Below, in pieces: positions 1 to 8,930 of a stretch of DNA of 64,000 nt. This DNA comes from Clostridiales bacterium (GTDB taxonomy: Bacteria > Bacillota > Clostridia > Peptostreptococcales > Acidaminobacteraceae), in the NCBI GenBank assembly GCA_016342415.1, contig JAEIOD010000002.1, positions 124,001 through 188,000 on the forward strand, in the 5' to 3' direction. How positions within the stretch are numbered: the stretch's first letter is position 1; every line of letters begins with the position of its first letter. Under the pieces are notes generated by a model. It saw only the letters and a program-made list of their open reading frames with translations. It was not told where the DNA came from and ran no database searches. A program made the position numbers and the translations under genes.

Positions 1-662
1 TTATTACCAATTTCAGTCACTGCTTTACTTGTGTAGAGATCAACATCATAAGACATTAATTCCTCCTGAATAACCCCTGCTATTTCAGGTTCCATAATTC
101 CCATGACATGAGGCATCATCTCTACGACTGATACTTTCATACCTCTTTTAGCTAGTGCTTCAGTCATTTCAAGACCTATAAAGCCTCCGCCCACTACTAC
201 AGCTGTTTTGGGTTCCTTGCCATCTATGAATCCGGTTATTTTATCCATATCGTCTAATGTCCAAAGTTGGAAAACATGATCTTGATTTGCACCTGTAATA
301 GGTGGGGCTATTGGTCTACCACCTTGCGCTAAAATAAGTTTTGTATATTCAAACTGCTTTTGTTCACCGGTTTGAGAATCCTTAGTAACTACAACTTGAT
401 TTTCTCGATCAATAGTCGTTGCTCTTGTGTGAATATGAACCGCTGTTTGATATGCTTCATTGAAGCTTTCTGGACTTTGTAGAATTAACTTAGAACGACT
501 TTTAATATCTCCACCGATAAAATACGGCAATCCACAGTTTGCAAATGAAATATCCGCTCCTGCTTCAAGAATTGTAATCTGAGCATCCGAAGAAAGTCTT
601 CTCGCCTTTGCTGCAGCAGTTGCACCGGCCGCTACCCCACCAATAATAACTATTTTTTCCAT
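1..662 (-). CDS. CoA-disulfide reductase / NADH-oxidase-type flavoprotein, partial (runs off the left edge)
   Basis: The first 220 codons are present; the 3' end lies outside the window. The N-terminus MEKIVIIGGVAAGATAAAKA is the FAD-binding dinucleotide fold, and SFANCGLPYF near residue 43 carries the single redox cysteine typical of CoA-disulfide reductases and NADH oxidases of the pyridine nucleotide-disulfide family. A second dinucleotide fold (VVVGGGFIGLEMTEALAKRG) for NAD(P)H begins near residue 155. Start ATG at 662 has GGAG six bases upstream. Such proteins reduce CoA disulfide, persulfides or oxygen in the cytoplasm; the missing C-terminus would show whether a rhodanese domain is fused. 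A CsoR-like inverted repeat lies just upstream. The family is secure, the exact substrate is not. Confidence 0.88.
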   Translation of the reverse strand, partial: MEKIVIIGGVAAGATAAAKARRLSSDAQITILEAGADISFANCGLPYFIGGDIKSRSKLILQSPESFNEAYQTAVHIHTRATTIDRENQVVVTKDSQTGEQKQFEYTKLILAQGGRPIAPPITGANQDHVFQLWTLDDMDKITGFIDGKEPKTAVVVGGGFIGLEMTEALAKRGMKVSVVEMMPHVMGIMEPEIAGVIQEELMSYDVDLYTSKAVTEIGN

Positions 663-705
663 ATGAATCTCCTTATTATTTATTTTATTGATAATTACTT
701 TCCAT

Positions 706-735
706 TTTTATACCCCCTCTGTATGGGGATGTTTA
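706..735 (-). promoter_or_regulatory. Candidate CsoR/CstR-type operator upstream of the flavoprotein
   Basis: ATACCCCC and TGGGGAT form an interrupted C-run/G-run inverted repeat at 710-730, about 50 bases before the flavoprotein start, in otherwise AT-rich sequence. C-run/G-run palindromes of this kind are bound by CsoR-family repressors, and persulfide-sensing members often control CoA-disulfide reductase/rhodanese genes. No such repressor gene is in the window, so the assignment is inference. Confidence 0.3.
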
Positions 736-850
736 TATCTTATAGCTTTATTCCTATTTTGTCAAGTTGCGTCCCTGTTTTTTTTATGTTAATTTTATGA
801 TTCACCTTACATCGTATATATAAACCTCATTTGAAGATATTCTGAAACTA

Positions 851-952
851 AAAAGAACCCCTAAGAAAACTTAGGAGTTCTAATATTTCTACACGTCATG
901 GAGGAGTCGCGTCCCCAAACGAACAGAATCAAAATATTCATCTGTAACTTCT
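851..952 (-). repeat. Decayed tRNA-Arg recombination module a (oldest copy)
   Basis: Read on the minus strand, this holds the shared ACGAACAGAATCA block (919-931 on plus), a badly mutated tRNA-Arg T-arm and acceptor copy (about 887-918), and the tRNA-type terminator hairpin (gaaccCCTAAG / CTTAGGagttc, 854-880). The TTCTATAAC arm is only weakly recognisable on its right (ATCTGTAACTTCT near 940-952). It matches copies at 9231, 11151 and 15473. Being farthest from the intact tRNA and among the most mutated fits the oldest insertion scar. Confidence 0.75.
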
Positions 953-1028
953 TTAATATGATACAGCAACTATTACTTTATAACATCCTTTAATACACAT
1001 CACTTGCTATTATAAAAGGCATATCAAT

Positions 1029-2369
1029 TTAATAATTCAACATCATAGCGTCAAATGCTGCTTTTATTTCTGCATAAGCTTCCTCAACAGACTTAGGTTT
1101 TACAGCACTCCAAGATAAAGCTGAGTTTTCCCATGTTCCCCAAACAGAACCCCACTCACTAAATAACGGTCTATTGGGTGCTGCTTCATATGATTCAAGT
1201 ACTGCCGCTACAATCTTTTTATCCGTTTCCGATAAATCCGAGTCAGCATACGTCTCTGCTGATACATGCTCAAGGATTTTTCCTGTTTTCTTAAATAAAT
1301 CTACAGCATATTCAGGGTTCACAATTTCTTCAATCATTGCAGAGGCCAAAGTCATTTGATCAGGATTTTCTTCAATTCTTGCATTCAAAGCAAGTCCCCA
1401 ACCGCTTTTCCAGTGTGTTAGTGGATTACCATTAATTGTTACTTGTGTAATAGGAAGAATCTCTAAATCCTCACCATTTCCAGCTTTCTCAGAAAGAGCG
1501 GCTGTACCCCATGGTCCATCAAGTCTAAGAGCATTTGTACCACCAGTAGCAAAAGCGCTATCCATGTATCCCCAAGTTGCATTTAGATCCCACACATCCG
1601 ATCCTAACTCATCATGAGCTTTCCAATAACTATATAAAGCCATTAAAGCAACTTGTTTCTCAGTACGAAGATCAGCCCATTCAGCGGTTAAATCAGAATA
1701 AAAACCCTCTTCATTTTTACCTAATAGTTCAATTTGCGCAGAATTAGTCAAAGCAATACCAAACCAAGCATTAAATGCCGGAATTAACATATCTTCAGGT
1801 CCCAATTCAGTAAACTCAATTGGCTGTGATAAATCCAATCCGATTGCATCAGCATTGGCTGTATTGGCAAATATAATTAACGTTTCAATATTCATTGGAA
1901 ATGCTAAATAATCACCATCAACTCTCAAATTACCACCCAACCCAGCATCATAGTTTCCGAAACCACCAACTGATTCAGCAATTTTCTTCGCATCAATTGA
2001 AGCAAGGACATTATTTTGAGCAAAGCCTGTTAATCTGTCAGCTGGAATAGCAAATAAATCTGCAACATCTGGATTTGTTACATCAGTTGTATCAATTACT
2101 TCCATATGTTCAAATGCTCCAGTTTCAATTAGATTGATTGTTGCATCCGGGTATTTTTCTAGTACTCTAGCTTTTGCAGATTCATAATATTCCATCCAGC
2201 CACTTTCAGTTTGAACCGAAATCGTTGCCTCAAGATTCGACATAACGTCCTCATTAGTAACACTGTCGCTTGAACTACTAATATTTTTAGCATTATTTGC
2301 AACATTACCACAAGCAGCCAATGACAACACCAAACCAAATACTAAAAGCATACTTAATAATCTTTTCAT
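1029..2369 (-). CDS. Family-1 solute-binding lipoprotein, MalE-like
   Basis: A 446-residue secreted lipoprotein: MKRLLSML, a hydrophobic core, then lipobox LSLAAC with the lipidated cysteine. The body has the maltodextrin-binding-protein pattern, including LRLDGPWGTAAL, HWKSGWGLALN and a C-terminal PNRPLFSEWGSVWGTWENS segment rich in aromatic residues for sugar stacking. A longer frame opens 33 bases upstream, but AGGAGGG sits just before the ATG at 2369, which decides the start. It should deliver maltodextrin-like sugars to an ABC permease; none is encoded nearby, but the GH13 amylase upstream on the same strand fits starch or maltodextrin use. The ligand is inferred, not shown. Confidence 0.82.
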   Translation of the reverse strand: MKRLLSMLLVFGLVLSLAACGNVANNAKNISSSSDSVTNEDVMSNLEATISVQTESGWMEYYESAKARVLEKYPDATINLIETGAFEHMEVIDTTDVTNPDVADLFAIPADRLTGFAQNNVLASIDAKKIAESVGGFGNYDAGLGGNLRVDGDYLAFPMNIETLIIFANTANADAIGLDLSQPIEFTELGPEDMLIPAFNAWFGIALTNSAQIELLGKNEEGFYSDLTAEWADLRTEKQVALMALYSYWKAHDELGSDVWDLNATWGYMDSAFATGGTNALRLDGPWGTAALSEKAGNGEDLEILPITQVTINGNPLTHWKSGWGLALNARIEENPDQMTLASAMIEEIVNPEYAVDLFKKTGKILEHVSAETYADSDLSETDKKIVAAVLESYEAAPNRPLFSEWGSVWGTWENSALSWSAVKPKSVEEAYAEIKAAFDAMMLNY

Positions 2370-2525
2370 CCTAATCCCTCCTACTGTAAATAAGTTATAC
2401 ACCTATTGTTTTTGCATGCAACTAACTAAAAACTTCTAAATTTATATATGCCTGTAGCTTTTGCATGATTTAATCAATAAACAACCTAAATCTGTTGTGA
2501 AGTCATTTATTGTGCAATCTATAAT

Positions 2526-2580
2526 AAATGTCAACTGCCTTTGCTGGAAACCCTTAGCCATAAAAGCAGTGGCATTTGTT
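2526..2580 (-). terminator. Imperfect hairpin after the amylase gene
   Basis: AAATG/CATTT and CTGC-TTT/AAA-GCAG form an interrupted stem beyond the amylase stop. The following T-run is weak, so this is a possible rather than firm terminator. Confidence 0.35.
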
Positions 2581-2609
2581 ATTAGTGTCATCAATACTAT
2601 CCAACTTTA

Positions 2610-4427
2610 TTAATAGTAATTTTTTAAGATGGTATTTCCGTTTAGCAAAACTAGAAAACTAAATGACTCTATTTCTACCAACTCATCTCTATCATTAAGG
2701 GAATATAAATGTTTCTCATGACTATTATTAATCAAAATGAGTAGTTCGTCATTGCCTTCAGTCTTTTTAATCAACAGACTATTTTTATCTTGATCAATCC
2801 ATTCTATACTATAATCCATACTTCTAAATACAACATGTTTATTTCTAAATGTAATCAACTCTTTTAAAAATTTATACAAGACATTTTCTCCTGTTAGTTC
2901 ATCGAAGACCATGCATCCTCTTGCAGATTCAAAATTACCTTCTAAACCGACTTCACTACCATATAGCAAACTCGGTGAACCCGGCATGATAAATTGAAGC
3001 AAATAAACAAGTAAGGCCTTTCTTTTATCTTTACCACATACTGTTAACACCCTTGCCGTATCATGCGAATCAACCATATTGAACATATAAGGTATGATAT
3101 TCTTAGGATAATTCACCATATACTTACCTAGTTGATAGGAAAATTTTTCTACACCGTATTTCTCACGTATATCTTGAACACCAATGAAATTTAAGATTAC
3201 ATTTAATAGCTCATAGTTCATCACACCATCAAACTGATCTCCAGCAACCCATGGATATGAGTTATCCCAATTTTCACCAATGATATAAGCATCAGGTTTT
3301 GATTTCTTAACAGCTTTTCTGAATTCTCTCCAAAAATCATGTGACACCTCATTGGATACATCTAATCTCCAACCATCAATGTCATATTTGTCAATCCAGT
3401 ATGTTCCAACACTAATAAGATGCTCTCTTGCAATTTGATTCGCTGTATTCCACTTTGGCATATAAGGGGCTGTTCCAAATATTCTATAATTTAATCCATT
3501 GATAACATCAATGCACGGCTCACTAAAAACTTCCTCTTCATCTTTTATATTAACTTCATCACCATTTATATAAAAGCAATCATAATATTCTGAGTCAATA
3601 CCCTTTTCAAGTACATCTTGCCAGAACGGATGATAATAACCACAATGATTGAATACACCATCTAGCATGACCTTTATGCCTCGTTGATGCGCTTCTTCTA
3701 CTAACATACCTAAAGTCTCATTATCTCCGAATGAAGGATCTATTTTGAAATAGTCTGTTGTGTCATACTTATGTGTTGAAGGCGATTCAAATATGGGGGT
3801 GAAATAGATACCTGTAACACCTAATTTTTGAATGTAATCTAATTTTTCTATAATACCATGGAGATTACCTCCAAACACCATACTATTATCTACTACTTTC
3901 TCTGTATCCCATTTCATTAAATTATTTAATTTTGGTCCATCTTCACTGCGATTAAACCTTTCAGGATAAATCTGATACCAAATAGATGATTCAACCCACT
4001 CTGGCGCACGATAAACATCTTCTATATTGATATAAGGAAAGTTAAAATAGTGACTTCCAATTTCTGAAATCTCATGATACTCATCTATGTTACATGTAAG
4101 ATAGGGTCCATAGAATAATTGTGTCTCCTTATTTTTTAATGTAAATGCATATCTAATTCTTAAAGTATTTATTTGATCTATTTCACAAAACCAGTAATCA
4201 TATAATTCATCGCTATGTTCTTTTGCCATTTCAATAAAATATCTTTTACTGGAATCAAAAGTCCACTCCCCTTTATCATTAGGCACATAACTATATGGAT
4301 CAAAAGCAATTACTTCCACTTGAGATAAATCATTCTTTGCACTTTTAAACCTGATATGAAGTGTCTTTTCATTATATGAGTATGCATATTTACTTTTAGG
4401 TTCATGATAAAACGCTTGTATATTCAC
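2610..4427 (-). CDS. GH13 neopullulanase/cyclomaltodextrinase-type glycosidase
   Basis: A 605-residue cytoplasmic enzyme without a signal peptide. Residues 1-130 form the N-domain of neopullulanases and cyclomaltodextrinases, followed by the TIM barrel from about 148 (SIWYQIYPERF). The four GH13 motifs are visible: MLDGVFNH (254-261), DGWRLDVSNE with nucleophile Asp356, IIGENW with acid/base Glu385, and VDSHDT with Asp456. It hydrolyses alpha-1,4 links in imported maltodextrins, cyclodextrins or pullulan; the subtype cannot be settled by reading. The start is GTG, with GGAG eight bases upstream. A TPR regulator lies upstream and a MalE-like lipoprotein downstream, suggesting a small maltodextrin locus. 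Confidence 0.88.
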   Translation of the reverse strand: MNIQAFYHEPKSKYAYSYNEKTLHIRFKSAKNDLSQVEVIAFDPYSYVPNDKGEWTFDSSKRYFIEMAKEHSDELYDYWFCEIDQINTLRIRYAFTLKNKETQLFYGPYLTCNIDEYHEISEIGSHYFNFPYINIEDVYRAPEWVESSIWYQIYPERFNRSEDGPKLNNLMKWDTEKVVDNSMVFGGNLHGIIEKLDYIQKLGVTGIYFTPIFESPSTHKYDTTDYFKIDPSFGDNETLGMLVEEAHQRGIKVMLDGVFNHCGYYHPFWQDVLEKGIDSEYYDCFYINGDEVNIKDEEEVFSEPCIDVINGLNYRIFGTAPYMPKWNTANQIAREHLISVGTYWIDKYDIDGWRLDVSNEVSHDFWREFRKAVKKSKPDAYIIGENWDNSYPWVAGDQFDGVMNYELLNVILNFIGVQDIREKYGVEKFSYQLGKYMVNYPKNIIPYMFNMVDSHDTARVLTVCGKDKRKALLVYLLQFIMPGSPSLLYGSEVGLEGNFESARGCMVFDELTGENVLYKFLKELITFRNKHVVFRSMDYSIEWIDQDKNSLLIKKTEGNDELLILINNSHEKHLYSLNDRDELVEIESFSFLVLLNGNTILKNYY

Positions 4428-4567
4428 TATTTATTCTCCGAAATCGTTTTCCTATTATATATAAAAAATAAACTCAGTAATTTGTTGAGTTTGAATTAAT
4501 ATCTCCTGATTAAATTATACGCTTGTTTCATCATGAAAATCTAGAGACTAGTTTTGTGAAACAAACT

Positions 4568-4594
4568 AAAAAAACAAGCCTTTAAGCTCGTTTT
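4568..4594 (-). terminator. Intrinsic terminator after the HTH-TPR regulator
   Basis: AAAACGAGC / GCTTGTTTT stem with an AT-rich loop, followed on the minus strand by a T-run, about 50 bases past the regulator stop. Confidence 0.7.
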
Positions 4595-4644
4595 CCTGCT
4601 AATTATGTGAAACTTATTTAAAAAAGCGTCTTTTAAGTTTAAAA

Positions 4645-5790
4645 CTACTCTACCTGTAATTTTTCAACCCGATAATCATCAATTTTCTTATACTTTCTCA
4701 TAGATCTATAAAGTTGGTTTCTTCTAAGTTCTAGATATTTTTCTTCTAACTTATGATACCTACCCGTTTGTTGTTGTGCTTCTAATCTATTTTCAATTAC
4801 CTCAAGATTATCATACCAAAAGGGATTCTCACCTTTTGATAAAGGATCAATAAGATCTTTTGAAATCTGCTTTAACAAAATAGATTCTTTTGAACATTTT
4901 GCTAAAACTTTTTGACCTCGATCAAGCTGACCATCTAGGATATAAGCCCATGCCAGATGGTTATATATATATGTTTCATAAGTCGGTTCTTTAATACGTC
5001 TGAACAATTTAGCACACTTTGTTAAATACTTAATTCCTGTGGCATATTGATTCTCATAAACAAAGATTTGACCTTTTATCATATTAACTGCAATCAGACC
5101 CATGATATTACCTTCTTCACTATATAGATTTTGAGCTTTATTGATATAATCCAATGCTAAAATCATATTTCCCCACTCAAAATACAATTTAGCAAGTTCA
5201 TGATGTACCTTGCCAGTAATCTTTTCAGTTTCTGCTTTTTTAAAGCATGTTTCAGCTGTCTTAAACTCTCTATCAACATCTCTTAAATCTATACCTTTAT
5301 AGAGCATATAAATGTGAAGTTGATCTGTATCCATGTAATCCAGAATTGAAACGAGTAGCCTATCAACTGCTGCAATTTCATCTCTCTGTTCACTATCTAC
5401 CAATCTAAGATACTTAACTAGTAGAAACTCAATAATAATCGGTGAGCACATCAGCTTTTTTTCATCTCTATTAATGGTTTCATATAACTCAGATGCAAGA
5501 CCAAGTTCCCCTTCTAGGAGTGCGTGGATATAATCATCAAAAAGTTGCTTGTTCTCTAATATAAATTCTGGGTCATCAAAGTATTCTAGGTTAAGTGCTT
5601 TAAAGATTTCATTAACAACTTCAATGCTTGGTATGATTTCTGCATTTTCTATTCTACTTAAATAAGATGGTACACATATACCTTCTACCAATGAAGTCTG
5701 ACTCATATTTTGAAGTAATCGATTAACTTTGATAATAGAACCAAGTAGTTTGGAATCATAAAATTTTCTATTCTCAAATTTCTTATCCAT
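4645..5790 (-). CDS. Helix-turn-helix regulator with TPR repeats (RRNPP/Rgg-PlcR type)
   Basis: Residues about 12-70 form an XRE-type helix-turn-helix (LLGSIIKVNRLLQNMSQTSL, then PSYLSRIENAEIIPS), and the rest, about 100-350, is helical repeats with TPR features (LAKLYFEWGNMILALDYINK, YNHLAWAYILDGQLDRGQKV). This architecture is that of regulators whose TPR domain senses a peptide or another small ligand. I start at the internal ATG at 5790, which has AAAGG upstream; the outer ATG at 5805 has none. It precedes the amylase gene on the same strand but a terminator separates them, so control of the amylase is a guess. No cognate peptide gene is visible next to it. Confidence 0.75.
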   Translation of the reverse strand: MDKKFENRKFYDSKLLGSIIKVNRLLQNMSQTSLVEGICVPSYLSRIENAEIIPSIEVVNEIFKALNLEYFDDPEFILENKQLFDDYIHALLEGELGLASELYETINRDEKKLMCSPIIIEFLLVKYLRLVDSEQRDEIAAVDRLLVSILDYMDTDQLHIYMLYKGIDLRDVDREFKTAETCFKKAETEKITGKVHHELAKLYFEWGNMILALDYINKAQNLYSEEGNIMGLIAVNMIKGQIFVYENQYATGIKYLTKCAKLFRRIKEPTYETYIYNHLAWAYILDGQLDRGQKVLAKCSKESILLKQISKDLIDPLSKGENPFWYDNLEVIENRLEAQQQTGRYHKLEEKYLELRRNQLYRSMRKYKKIDDYRVEKLQVE

Positions 5791-5931
5791 TATACAACCT
5801 TTCATTTTTTTTGCATATCAATATTTTATAGTGATTACAATACTCATTTGATTTATCATGATTTCATGAATAAAAACATATGCCTTCTTTATGAAAATAT
5901 CTATTTAATTTATATAACCAACATCTCAAAA

Positions 5932-6106
5932 ATAAGATCTTCCAAGTAAAGTTAGAGGTTCATGCTTTGATACACAGTGATGCACTCGCCCCTATGAACT
6001 GAATCTGTATTTCTATTATATAACTTTAAAACTACTAGACTATTGACCTATAAGTTCAATATAATTTGATATCCATCCATAACTTTGTCGGAAAAATGTT
6101 GTGAGA
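5932..6106 (-). repeat. Decayed tRNA-Arg recombination module b
   Basis: All parts of the module survive in mutated form and in order: terminator remnant (agatcttcc / ggttc, 5935-5962), tRNA 3' copy with TACACAGTGATGCACTCG and GAACTGAATCTG (5965-6007), TTCTATTATATAACTTT arm motifs, and a final CATAACTTTGTCGGAAAAATG (6079-6099) corresponding to CTATAACTTTGTTGGGAAAA in the good copies. It is clearly more decayed than modules c, d and e. Confidence 0.72.
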
Positions 6107-6318
6107 CTATTAAAGATAATTTCAATGACCAAATAAATAATGTAATCAATGAAATTATCAATATATAATGGCAATGAAACAGCTTCACTCACTCCTTATG
6201 ACTAGAATGTTTATCAGTGATAGATAAGTGACTATTTTCATTTTTTCATAACTCCACTTGTTCATAACCGGCACCATAAAATTTACGGCCCTTAAATTGA
6301 CACTTACAGATTTAATCC

Positions 6319-6343
6319 AAAAAGATCTGTTTCAACAGATTTT
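6319..6343 (-). terminator. Terminator downstream of the tRNA-Cys fragment and U32 gene
   Basis: AAAATCTGT / ACAGATcTTTTT hairpin, closely following the tRNA-Cys 3' fragment on the minus strand. It is either the old tRNA-Cys terminator carried along with the fragment or the terminator now used by the U32 gene. Confidence 0.65.
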
Positions 6344-6356
6344 CGGATACATGCTT

Positions 6357-6394
6357 TGGAGGTGACACCCAAATTCAAACTGGGATTTTCCTAC
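6357..6394 (-). pseudogene. Decayed 3' end of a tRNA-Cys gene
   Basis: On the minus strand the sequence reads CCCAGTTTGAATTTGGG, then TGTCACCTCCA. This is very close to the T-arm, acceptor 3' strand and CCA of bacterial tRNA-Cys (CCCAGTTCAAATCTGGG then TGTCGCCTCCA). The 5' half is absent. It abuts the U32 gene stop codon and is followed by a hairpin. It is best explained as a displaced tRNA 3' end left by a second integration event at a different tRNA gene. Confidence 0.65.
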
Positions 6395-8634
6395 AAAATC
6401 TCCTTATTAAAATGCCCTCTTGTATCTGTTTCCTGATTAAAGACAGCTTTACTCATTGAGCCATTTAACTTACCAAAGGCCTTATTAATAGTTTTTACAA
6501 CCTGCTCTTTTGATTCGACTGTGAAGTTTAATCTGAATGCCTCAATTCCTTTTATGTTTTCTAGCTCATCTAATAGATTAAGTGTCTTCCCATTAAGGAT
6601 AGTCGTTGTACAATCATCATGAGAAATAATCGGAAATGATCCATGCTCATCTTTTAACTCATAGCTCTTCGTCTTGCAAATGCCACATTGATTCATTTTT
6701 TCCAACGGACAGTATTTAGTAAACAGCATAAGAGCCCTTCCATATACAATCATTTCAAGTGAAGGATAGCCATCATTTTCCTCATAATAGGCATTGATCA
6801 AATCTTCAATTTGTCTATTATTCAATTCATAAGATAAAGTTACTCGTTTTGCACCTAATTTATATAATTCATAACAACTAGCAGAATTAACAACATTCAG
6901 AGAATAGTCCGTTACAAAAGGATTAGTTTTTCTGTAACGATAAATGCCACCATACCCTCCGATTAGTAACTGCCCTTCTTTGTCCTTATAATCATTCTGA
7001 TTTCTTCTAACAACATTTTCAAAATAGACTTCCTTAATACCGCAACTTACGCAAGCGTCATACTGTTCCTTAGTCGTTACAGAAGCAGTAAGGTATGGTT
7101 TTTCAGGGTCAAAACTTATTTTTTCTTTTGCTTTTAATGTCTTGATCCTTTTCTTTTGACTGTTAAGCTTTAAGTCATATAAACCTTCTACAATATCTCT
7201 TCTTGCTGCATTTAACAGTTTAGCTGGAATAAATGCATTGTATTCTTCAAAATCTACATGATTAAGTTCAAGTATCGTATTTTTTAACCTTGAAAACTGC
7301 TTTACTACCTGCTCTTTTGTTGTTGGATTATTAATTGCTTCACCAAGTATTTCTTCGCTTTCATAGAAATAATTATAGCCCAAACCCTCAGCATCTATGA
7401 TAAGTTTTGAATTTGGAAATGCATACACTCTAATATCTAAGTTAAAATGCTTAAATTCTTTTTCCAGTGATGAATTTAATTCTTTGTAATAGAAATAATC
7501 CTTCGTTATATATACCAAATCACCCTTAGAGATCTTTTCTTTGATTTTGATATAGCAGACATCATCTGCTTTGTTGATTAAATTGCCATCTTTATCATAC
7601 AGTTTTACAACAGTTAAATTAACATCCTCATTATTATGACTTATTCTGATGATATCGTTTTGATTTAATGTACGATTAAGTGTTATTTCATACATGTCAT
7701 TAACACTCTTGCTAATTCTACCAATTTCATAACCAAAGTTATTAGGTCTTAATATGTTTGTAATATTTTTCTTCTCTTCGTGAAACAAATAGCCTTTTGT
7801 AAATGTTCTATTGAATGTTTTGCTCAGATTTTCTTTATCTTCTTCTGTTATTTTATTATCTAAGGCCATGCGATATTTTGATACAGCATTAGCAACATAC
7901 ATAGGTTCTTTCATTCGACCTTCAATTTTTAAAGAATCAATTTCTTTTAAATCATCGATATAATCGATTGTATTTAAATCCTTAGTAGATAGAATATACT
8001 TTTTTTCATAAGATGTATCCGTTGTCTTATCAATAAGTTCAAACTCCTTACGACATGAACCAACACATCTTCCACGATTTCCGCTTCGATAGCCGATTAA
8101 TCCAGACATCAGACAATTCCCAGAATAAGATATACATAAAGCACCGTGAACAAATATTTCTAAAGGTATTTTAGCTATTCTTCTTATCTCTTTTACTTTT
8201 TCAATCTCAAGCTCACGTGAAAGAACAACTCTTTTAGCACCAAGATCTTTAAATAATAAAGTGCCTTCTAAATCGTCTATTCCCATTTGAGTTGAACAAT
8301 GTGCTTCCATATCAAGAAAGTTTTTAATTATATAATCAAAAGCAGCTAGATCCTGGACTATAATGCCATCAACACCAATTTCATTTAATTCATGCATTTG
8401 ATTTTTCATCTCTTCGATTTCGCTTTCGAAAATGATGGTATTCATTGTAACATAGATTTTAACATTTCTCAGATGCGCATACATAACAGCCTCTTTTAAC
8501 GATTCTAAATCAAAATTAGATGAGTATGCACGTGCACCAAACTTTTGCATTCCTAAGTATATTGCATCACAACCATTAGAAATTGCAGCTTTTAAAGCTT
8601 CCATACTTCCTGCTGGAGCTAATAATTCAGTCAT
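6391..8634 (-). CDS. U32 peptidase-family protein (RlhA-like, two-lobed)
   Basis: A 747-residue protein starting MTELLAPAGSMEALKAAI with GCDAIYLG, the U32 N-terminal signature. The family motif EIFVHGALCISYSGNCLMS lies near residue 170 and is followed by GRCVGSCRKEF, giving the cysteines that in related proteins bind iron-sulfur clusters. A middle DUF3656-like part (about 370-490) and a second cysteine-rich stretch (CPLEKMNQCGICK, about 660) complete the RlhA/YrrO-like plan; relatives act in 23S rRNA hydroxylation, and protease activity is doubtful. Start at 8634 is chosen for AGAGGG just upstream; an ATG 21 bases earlier has none. The protein ends RGHFNKEIL, a normal family ending, right at the tRNA-Cys fragment. 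Confidence 0.82.
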   Translation of the reverse strand: MTELLAPAGSMEALKAAISNGCDAIYLGMQKFGARAYSSNFDLESLKEAVMYAHLRNVKIYVTMNTIIFESEIEEMKNQMHELNEIGVDGIIVQDLAAFDYIIKNFLDMEAHCSTQMGIDDLEGTLLFKDLGAKRVVLSRELEIEKVKEIRRIAKIPLEIFVHGALCISYSGNCLMSGLIGYRSGNRGRCVGSCRKEFELIDKTTDTSYEKKYILSTKDLNTIDYIDDLKEIDSLKIEGRMKEPMYVANAVSKYRMALDNKITEEDKENLSKTFNRTFTKGYLFHEEKKNITNILRPNNFGYEIGRISKSVNDMYEITLNRTLNQNDIIRISHNNEDVNLTVVKLYDKDGNLINKADDVCYIKIKEKISKGDLVYITKDYFYYKELNSSLEKEFKHFNLDIRVYAFPNSKLIIDAEGLGYNYFYESEEILGEAINNPTTKEQVVKQFSRLKNTILELNHVDFEEYNAFIPAKLLNAARRDIVEGLYDLKLNSQKKRIKTLKAKEKISFDPEKPYLTASVTTKEQYDACVSCGIKEVYFENVVRRNQNDYKDKEGQLLIGGYGGIYRYRKTNPFVTDYSLNVVNSASCYELYKLGAKRVTLSYELNNRQIEDLINAYYEENDGYPSLEMIVYGRALMLFTKYCPLEKMNQCGICKTKSYELKDEHGSFPIISHDDCTTTILNGKTLNLLDELENIKGIEAFRLNFTVESKEQVVKTINKAFGKLNGSMSKAVFNQETDTRGHFNKEIL

Positions 8635-8670
8635 TTTCCCTCTTTCCATAAGCATGTATTACTATCAACG

Positions 8671-8745
8671 TTAATTTTTTTCAGCTGGTTTTCCTAGTCT
8701 AGTTAAATCTTTCAGATTACTTTCAAGAAAATTAAAATTACTCAT
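8671..8745 (-). pseudogene. Truncated 24-codon gene start, HsdR-like N-terminus
   Basis: ATG at 8745 overlaps the stop of the preceding small ORF (TATGAGTAA), the arrangement of translationally coupled genes. The short product begins MSNFNFLESNLKDLTRLGKP, which resembles the N-terminus of many type I restriction HsdR subunits with a DUF4145-like start, then stops after 24 residues. I read it as the stump of a deleted restriction gene; the match is short and from memory. Confidence 0.3.
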
Positions 8746-8872
8746 AATACTGCCTATCCTTTCTTCTTTTTTTTATTGCACCTTCTGCAAGTCCTTTCGA
8801 ACATAATACCTGTACTCGTCTTTTAGAAATATCCCCGTTTTCTAGAGGATCTTTTGCATACATGAATTCCAT
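8738..8872 (-). CDS. Small 44-residue ORF with its own promoter, unidentified
   Basis: The frame reads MEFMYAKDPLENGDISKRRV and ends in a very basic tail (AIKKRRKDRQYYE). GGAG lies six bases before the ATG, and a near-consensus sigma-A promoter (8902-8930) sits just upstream, so expression is plausible. It overlaps the start of the next, truncated frame. I do not recognise the family; it could be a small regulator or the shortened remains of the first gene of a lost restriction operon. Confidence 0.4.
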   Translation of the reverse strand: MEFMYAKDPLENGDISKRRVQVLCSKGLAEGAIKKRRKDRQYYE

Positions 8873-8901
8873 ACGAGACTCCACTCAATAAGAATACCAC
8901 A

Positions 8902-8930
8902 ATTATATTCCTATGTGCGAATAATATCAA
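8902..8930 (-). promoter_or_regulatory. Sigma-A-type promoter for the 44-residue ORF
   Basis: TTGATA (8925-8930 on plus as TATCAA), a 17-base spacer, then TATAAT (8902-8907). The predicted leader is about 20 bases and leads to GGAG and ATG. The remaining sequence from 8931 to 9230 shows no gene that I can support. Confidence 0.65.
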
